64,000 nucleotides of DNA, taken from REEB52 sp964626905 (GTDB lineage Bacteria; Chlamydiota; Chlamydiia; Chlamydiales; SM23-39). Each line of letters opens with the position of its first letter. Within the stretch, counting starts at the first letter, position 1. Where the stretch lies: assembly GCA_964626905.1 (NCBI GenBank), contig CAZVHA010000001.1, positions 124,001-188,000 of the forward strand, given 5' to 3'. Positions 60,974 through 64,000 of this stretch are shown here, piece by piece. Made by a program: the position numbers and the translations under genes. A model generated the notes under the pieces. That model did not search any database. It had not been told where the DNA came from and was given only the letters and a program-made list of their open reading frames with translations.

Positions 60974-62454
60974 TCCCCCTCCTCATTTGGGCTAGCGCAA
61001 AGAGAGCCGGTCGCATAGGCAATATCGGCGAGCGACAAAAACCAATCTTTTTGCGCCCCCGCTTTTTTCGATCTCGCATCAGCTAAAGAACTTTGCGCTT
61101 GTAAAATATCCAAAATGGTCGCCGTTCCCGCTCTATAGCCCGTCAAAGAGATGTCAAATTCGAGTTCGGCCGCTTTGAGATACTCTTCCGAATCGTTTAA
61201 ATTCATCGCCGATATTTTGACCCCCATATGCGCATTCGTCACACTCTGGATCATCGAAAGCTCCGATTGCATAAGTTTTGCCTTTGAGAGTTCCACATTC
61301 GCCTCGGCACCTCTCACCTTGTTGCGGAAAGAATAGCCGCTAAAAATGGGAAAGGTGACACTAAATACCGCAGTCCAGTGATTTTCCGGCTCGGAAAACC
61401 CGCCATTGAACCAGTATCTCCCCGTGGAAAATTGGGAGGTGATCACCGGCATCACAGCCCTTTTTGCCTGAAGAAGTGAGGCCTCTTTCGCCTTGAGATC
61501 CGATTGGGCCGCCAAAAAATCTTGCCTTTGTGACTGGGCGAGTGCGACGAGAGAATCGATGTCTTTTAAAATCGGATCGGCGCACACTTTTTCGGGAAGA
61601 GCTTGCACTTTGAAGGGGATATTCGGCGGCAATCCCAAATCGACCGCCAGTTGCGAAAAGGCGTTTTCGACATTTTGCCTTTGCGTATTTAAACTCATCT
61701 TGCTTTGCAAATACTGCGTTCTCGCCTGCGCCACATCGCCGAGTGCCGCGATCCCGAGCGCAAATTTTTCATTCGCCGCATCGAGCGAAATTTGCGCTGT
61801 CTCCAAATCGGCCCTGGCCGAACAGGCAAGTGCCTTTTGATAGAGATAGTTGTAATAGTCTGAAATCACTTTTTGGAGCACCGTTTGAATCTGCTGGTTG
61901 TGAGTCAGATCGGCGTAATAAAGCGACTCTCTCGCAGCTGTGCTCGCCGCTGTCCTTTGACCAAAGTCAAAAAGCGTGTAGCTCAAAATCAGATCGGGCC
62001 CCGCTTCGCTAAAATAACTCTCTTGCACTCCGGCCGCTCCCGGACTTGCCCCCGAAGAAATCGTCGTCGGCGACCCCGCAGTTGCTGTCGGAACCCCCGT
62101 TTCGGGAAATCCGGCCTTTTGCCTGTAATAAAAACTGCTAAATTCCAAGCTCGGATAAAAAGAACTCAAACTTTCCCCATACTGCGCAGCAGATGAACGG
62201 GCAACTGCCCATGTCTGCTTCGTCGTCGGATTGTTTTGAAGGGCGATATCCAAAAGCTCCGATAGCGATAATTCCCCAGAACTAAAGTCGGGAGGGAGCA
62301 TCGTCTTGCAGTATTTTGAGGAGATGAGATTGTTTCCCTCCATCGGCGTCCAGGTCGAAAAGGGGGTCATTGGCGCAAGATCAAAGGGCGCACGGGCATC
62401 CCGTATGCAACTGCTGAGTAGAATAACGAGAGGCGCATAGCGACAAATCCCCAT
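60970..62454 (-). CDS. Outer-membrane efflux channel (TolC/OprM-like lipoprotein)
   Basis: 494 residues. Lipobox LLSSC with Cys16. TolC-type duplicated helical/barrel repeats are visible in SLSELLDIALQNNPTTKQTWAVARSSAAQYGES and the later SELSMIQSVTNAHMGVKISAMNL. First gene of the operon, so expression of the pump starts here. Completes the tripartite efflux system. Confidence 0.9.
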   Translation of the reverse strand: MGICRYAPLVILLSSCIRDARAPFDLAPMTPFSTWTPMEGNNLISSKYCKTMLPPDFSSGELSLSELLDIALQNNPTTKQTWAVARSSAAQYGESLSSFYPSLEFSSFYYRQKAGFPETGVPTATAGSPTTISSGASPGAAGVQESYFSEAGPDLILSYTLFDFGQRTAASTAARESLYYADLTHNQQIQTVLQKVISDYYNYLYQKALACSARADLETAQISLDAANEKFALGIAALGDVAQARTQYLQSKMSLNTQRQNVENAFSQLAVDLGLPPNIPFKVQALPEKVCADPILKDIDSLVALAQSQRQDFLAAQSDLKAKEASLLQAKRAVMPVITSQFSTGRYWFNGGFSEPENHWTAVFSVTFPIFSGYSFRNKVRGAEANVELSKAKLMQSELSMIQSVTNAHMGVKISAMNLNDSEEYLKAAELEFDISLTGYRAGTATILDILQAQSSLADARSKKAGAQKDWFLSLADIAYATGSLCASPNEEGE

Positions 62455-62494
62455 ATGCCCGGTACATAATGGAGGGCGAGTTAGAAATCAACCT

Positions 62495-63937
62495 TTATAA
62501 ACTGCTTAGCTTTTTACGCAAAAGTTCATTGACCACTTGAGGCGAAGCCTTTCCACGGGTGAGCTTCATCACAGCGCCCACTAAATAGGAAAACGCCTTT
62601 TCTCGTCCCGCTTTGTAATCGAGGATCGATTGGGGGTTCTCCTTCAGCACCTGATCGATGAGGGGTCCAATCATCTCGAGGTCGCTCGTCGGCTGGTAGT
62701 CGGGGTTTTTGGCGACGATTTCTTCCGGATTGACCCCGGGGTTTTTGACCATATCATCTGCGACCGACTTGGCAATGCGCCCCGTGATTTGATTTTTTTC
62801 GATCATTGCCACAAGCTTTGCGACGTGAATGGGCAAAATGCCCGCTTGGACAAGTGTTTTCCCAACCTCTTTGAGCCTTCCTGCAAATTCGATCGTGATC
62901 CAATTGCAAAGTAATTTCGCATTGCTACAGTGCTTGAGAGACTCTTCAAAATAGTCGGACAACACCTTTTCTTGGATGAGTACTTCGGCTGCATATTCGG
63001 AAAGACCCAAATCGGACACATAGCGCCTCTCCCGATCGTGGGGGAGTTCCGGGAGCATGGAGCGGATCTCAAGGATGTAGCTGTCTGATAAAACAAGAGG
63101 GGGGAGATCGGGCTCAGGGAAGTAGCGGTAGTCGTCGGCGCTCTCTTTGCCGCGCATCAATACAGCCACCTTTTTCTCAGGGTCCCATCGATAGGTGCCG
63201 GGAGGAATGAGCTCAATCGGTTTTGTATGGGGATGTTTCTGATAGAGGGCGATTTGCCGCTTCACTTCAGATTCGATCGCCATCTCCATGAAAGAAAACG
63301 AGTTCATGTTTTTGATCTCGATGCGAGGTCTCAACCCCTTTTCCCCTTTCAAGCGAACAGAAATATTCGCATCCATCCGAAAACAGCCCTCCTCCATATT
63401 TGCATCGGAGGCATTTAAATAGAGGAGAATGGCTCTTACCGCTGCGGCGTAAAGACTCGCCTCTTTGGCAGAGTGGATGCAAGGCTCCGACACAATCTCA
63501 ATGAGGGGGGCCCCCGCCCGATTGTAGTCGACCCCCGCAAATGTGCTAAAATGCTTGAGCATCCCCGCATCATCCTCAATATGGGCCCGATTCACAAAGA
63601 ACGTTTTTCCCCCCGCCCGCACCTCTCCCCCCTGAATGAGCGGATGTTCGAACTGGGTGATCTGAAAGTTACGCGGACTGTCGGGATAAAAATAGGATTT
63701 TCGATCAAATGTGCTCAAATGTGCAATATTGGCCCCAATGGCAAGGCCAAACTGGACCGCTTTGCGCACCACCTCTTCATTTAAAACGGGGAGCGCTCCT
63801 GGCTGGCCAGTGCAAACAGCAGAAATATTCGTATTCGGCTCCTCTCCAAAACAGTTGGGAGCAGGGCTAAAAATCTTCGTCTTTGTGTTGAGCTGTGCAT
63901 GGATCTCTAGGCCGACGACCGGTTCCCACTCACTCAT
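62495..63937 (-). CDS. gatB: Asp/Glu-tRNA amidotransferase subunit B
   Basis: 480 residues. ATG at 63937 with GAGGG upstream (the longer frame to 63976 is an artefact). Motifs: VVGLEIHAQLNTKTKIFS at the start, the zinc-site region CTGQPGALPVLN, NRAHIEDDAGMLKH, the kinase-domain ENMNSF-like IKNMNSFSFMEMAIE, and the C-terminal tail domain YLVGAVMKLTRGKASPQVVNELL. Transamidates misacylated Glu-tRNA(Gln). The start overlaps the end of gatA by 8 bases. Confidence 0.95.
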   Translation of the reverse strand: MSEWEPVVGLEIHAQLNTKTKIFSPAPNCFGEEPNTNISAVCTGQPGALPVLNEEVVRKAVQFGLAIGANIAHLSTFDRKSYFYPDSPRNFQITQFEHPLIQGGEVRAGGKTFFVNRAHIEDDAGMLKHFSTFAGVDYNRAGAPLIEIVSEPCIHSAKEASLYAAAVRAILLYLNASDANMEEGCFRMDANISVRLKGEKGLRPRIEIKNMNSFSFMEMAIESEVKRQIALYQKHPHTKPIELIPPGTYRWDPEKKVAVLMRGKESADDYRYFPEPDLPPLVLSDSYILEIRSMLPELPHDRERRYVSDLGLSEYAAEVLIQEKVLSDYFEESLKHCSNAKLLCNWITIEFAGRLKEVGKTLVQAGILPIHVAKLVAMIEKNQITGRIAKSVADDMVKNPGVNPEEIVAKNPDYQPTSDLEMIGPLIDQVLKENPQSILDYKAGREKAFSYLVGAVMKLTRGKASPQVVNELLRKKLSSL

Positions 63938-64000
63938 AATCCCTCGGAATGCGCAAGTGTTTTGTCGCCTGTTCATAGGCGTAGGCGATCTGCATCACGG
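63930..64000 (-). CDS. gatA: Asp/Glu-tRNA amidotransferase subunit A, 3' end
   Basis: Only the last 22 or so codons are inside the window. They read VMQIAYAYEQATKHLRIPRD and stop (TGA) just inside the gatB start. AYAYEQAT is the usual GatA terminus, and the gatA-gatB order is standard. Truncated by the window edge. Confidence 0.85.
   Translation of the reverse strand, partial: VMQIAYAYEQATKHLRIPRDYE

Noticed and set aside
1..64000. tRNA, rRNA, replication origin, prophage or intact transposase
   Set aside because: Scanned by eye for cloverleaf and rRNA words, DnaA-box clusters, integrase-plus-phage blocks and transposase motifs; only xerD (a housekeeping recombinase) was found. A covariance-model search would be more sensitive for small RNAs.

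Overview
The window looks like a chromosomal segment of a member of the Chlamydiota, most likely an environmental (Parachlamydiales-type) relative rather than a classical Chlamydia. Supporting signs are a nucleotide transporter of the ATP/ADP translocase (NTT) family at 2651-4048, gene neighbourhoods that from memory match Chlamydia trachomatis (tlyC-like / ybeY / two tiny basic proteins; hemW-like / coiled-coil hypothetical / sucA / sucB), a compact set of housekeeping genes, and accessory islands of eukaryote-like genes (kinases, F-box and ankyrin-like proteins). No rRNA, tRNA, intact transposase, phage or CRISPR array was seen.

Layout. 1-7300: a partial exported protein, tmk-holB, nadK, the NTT transporter, xseA-xseB, tpiA-secG-def, then a deleted Phd-type antitoxin gene. 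7480-16830: a membrane hypothetical, a DCC thiol oxidoreductase, an outer-membrane barrel protein, LptD, a HEAT-repeat protein, two small accessory genes and a DUF3604 protein. 16897-17274: a 356-bp fold-back (MITE-like) element with an 11-bp target duplication. 17264-23255: tlyC-like, ybeY, two tiny basic proteins, holC, two DUF502 membrane proteins and rnr. 23300-26500: two tandem protein-kinase genes. Between them lies a scar of folD interrupted by a second MITE with IS903-like ends. 26500-31330: folD, suhB, a two-gene insertion, mreD-like, galE. 31420-40833: osmC-like, holA, rsmI-like, an FKBP, hemW, a hypothetical, sucA-sucB, then a ferredoxin / A-type carrier / ankyrin operon. 41011-50441: accessory hypotheticals interleaved with adk, a glycosyltransferase and xerD. 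50560-56658: four tandem F-box plus ankyrin-like genes. 56817-62454: a complete tripartite RND efflux operon. 62495-64000: gatB and the 3' end of gatA.

The most interesting part is 50560-56658. All four paralogues begin with a sequence that reads as an F-box (LP..L..I..FLS..DL) and continue with 5 to 8 tandem 31-residue ankyrin-like repeats, which is the architecture of a substrate adaptor for host SCF ubiquitin ligases. A fifth gene (39317-40000) has ankyrin-like repeats first and an F-box-like motif at its C-terminus, as in poxvirus PRANC proteins. The kinase pair and the F-box cluster both carry truncated copies of the neighbouring housekeeping gene (the folD end, the RND pump end). This suggests that both families grew by tandem duplication that dragged along part of the neighbour, followed by insertion of short fold-back elements into the scars.
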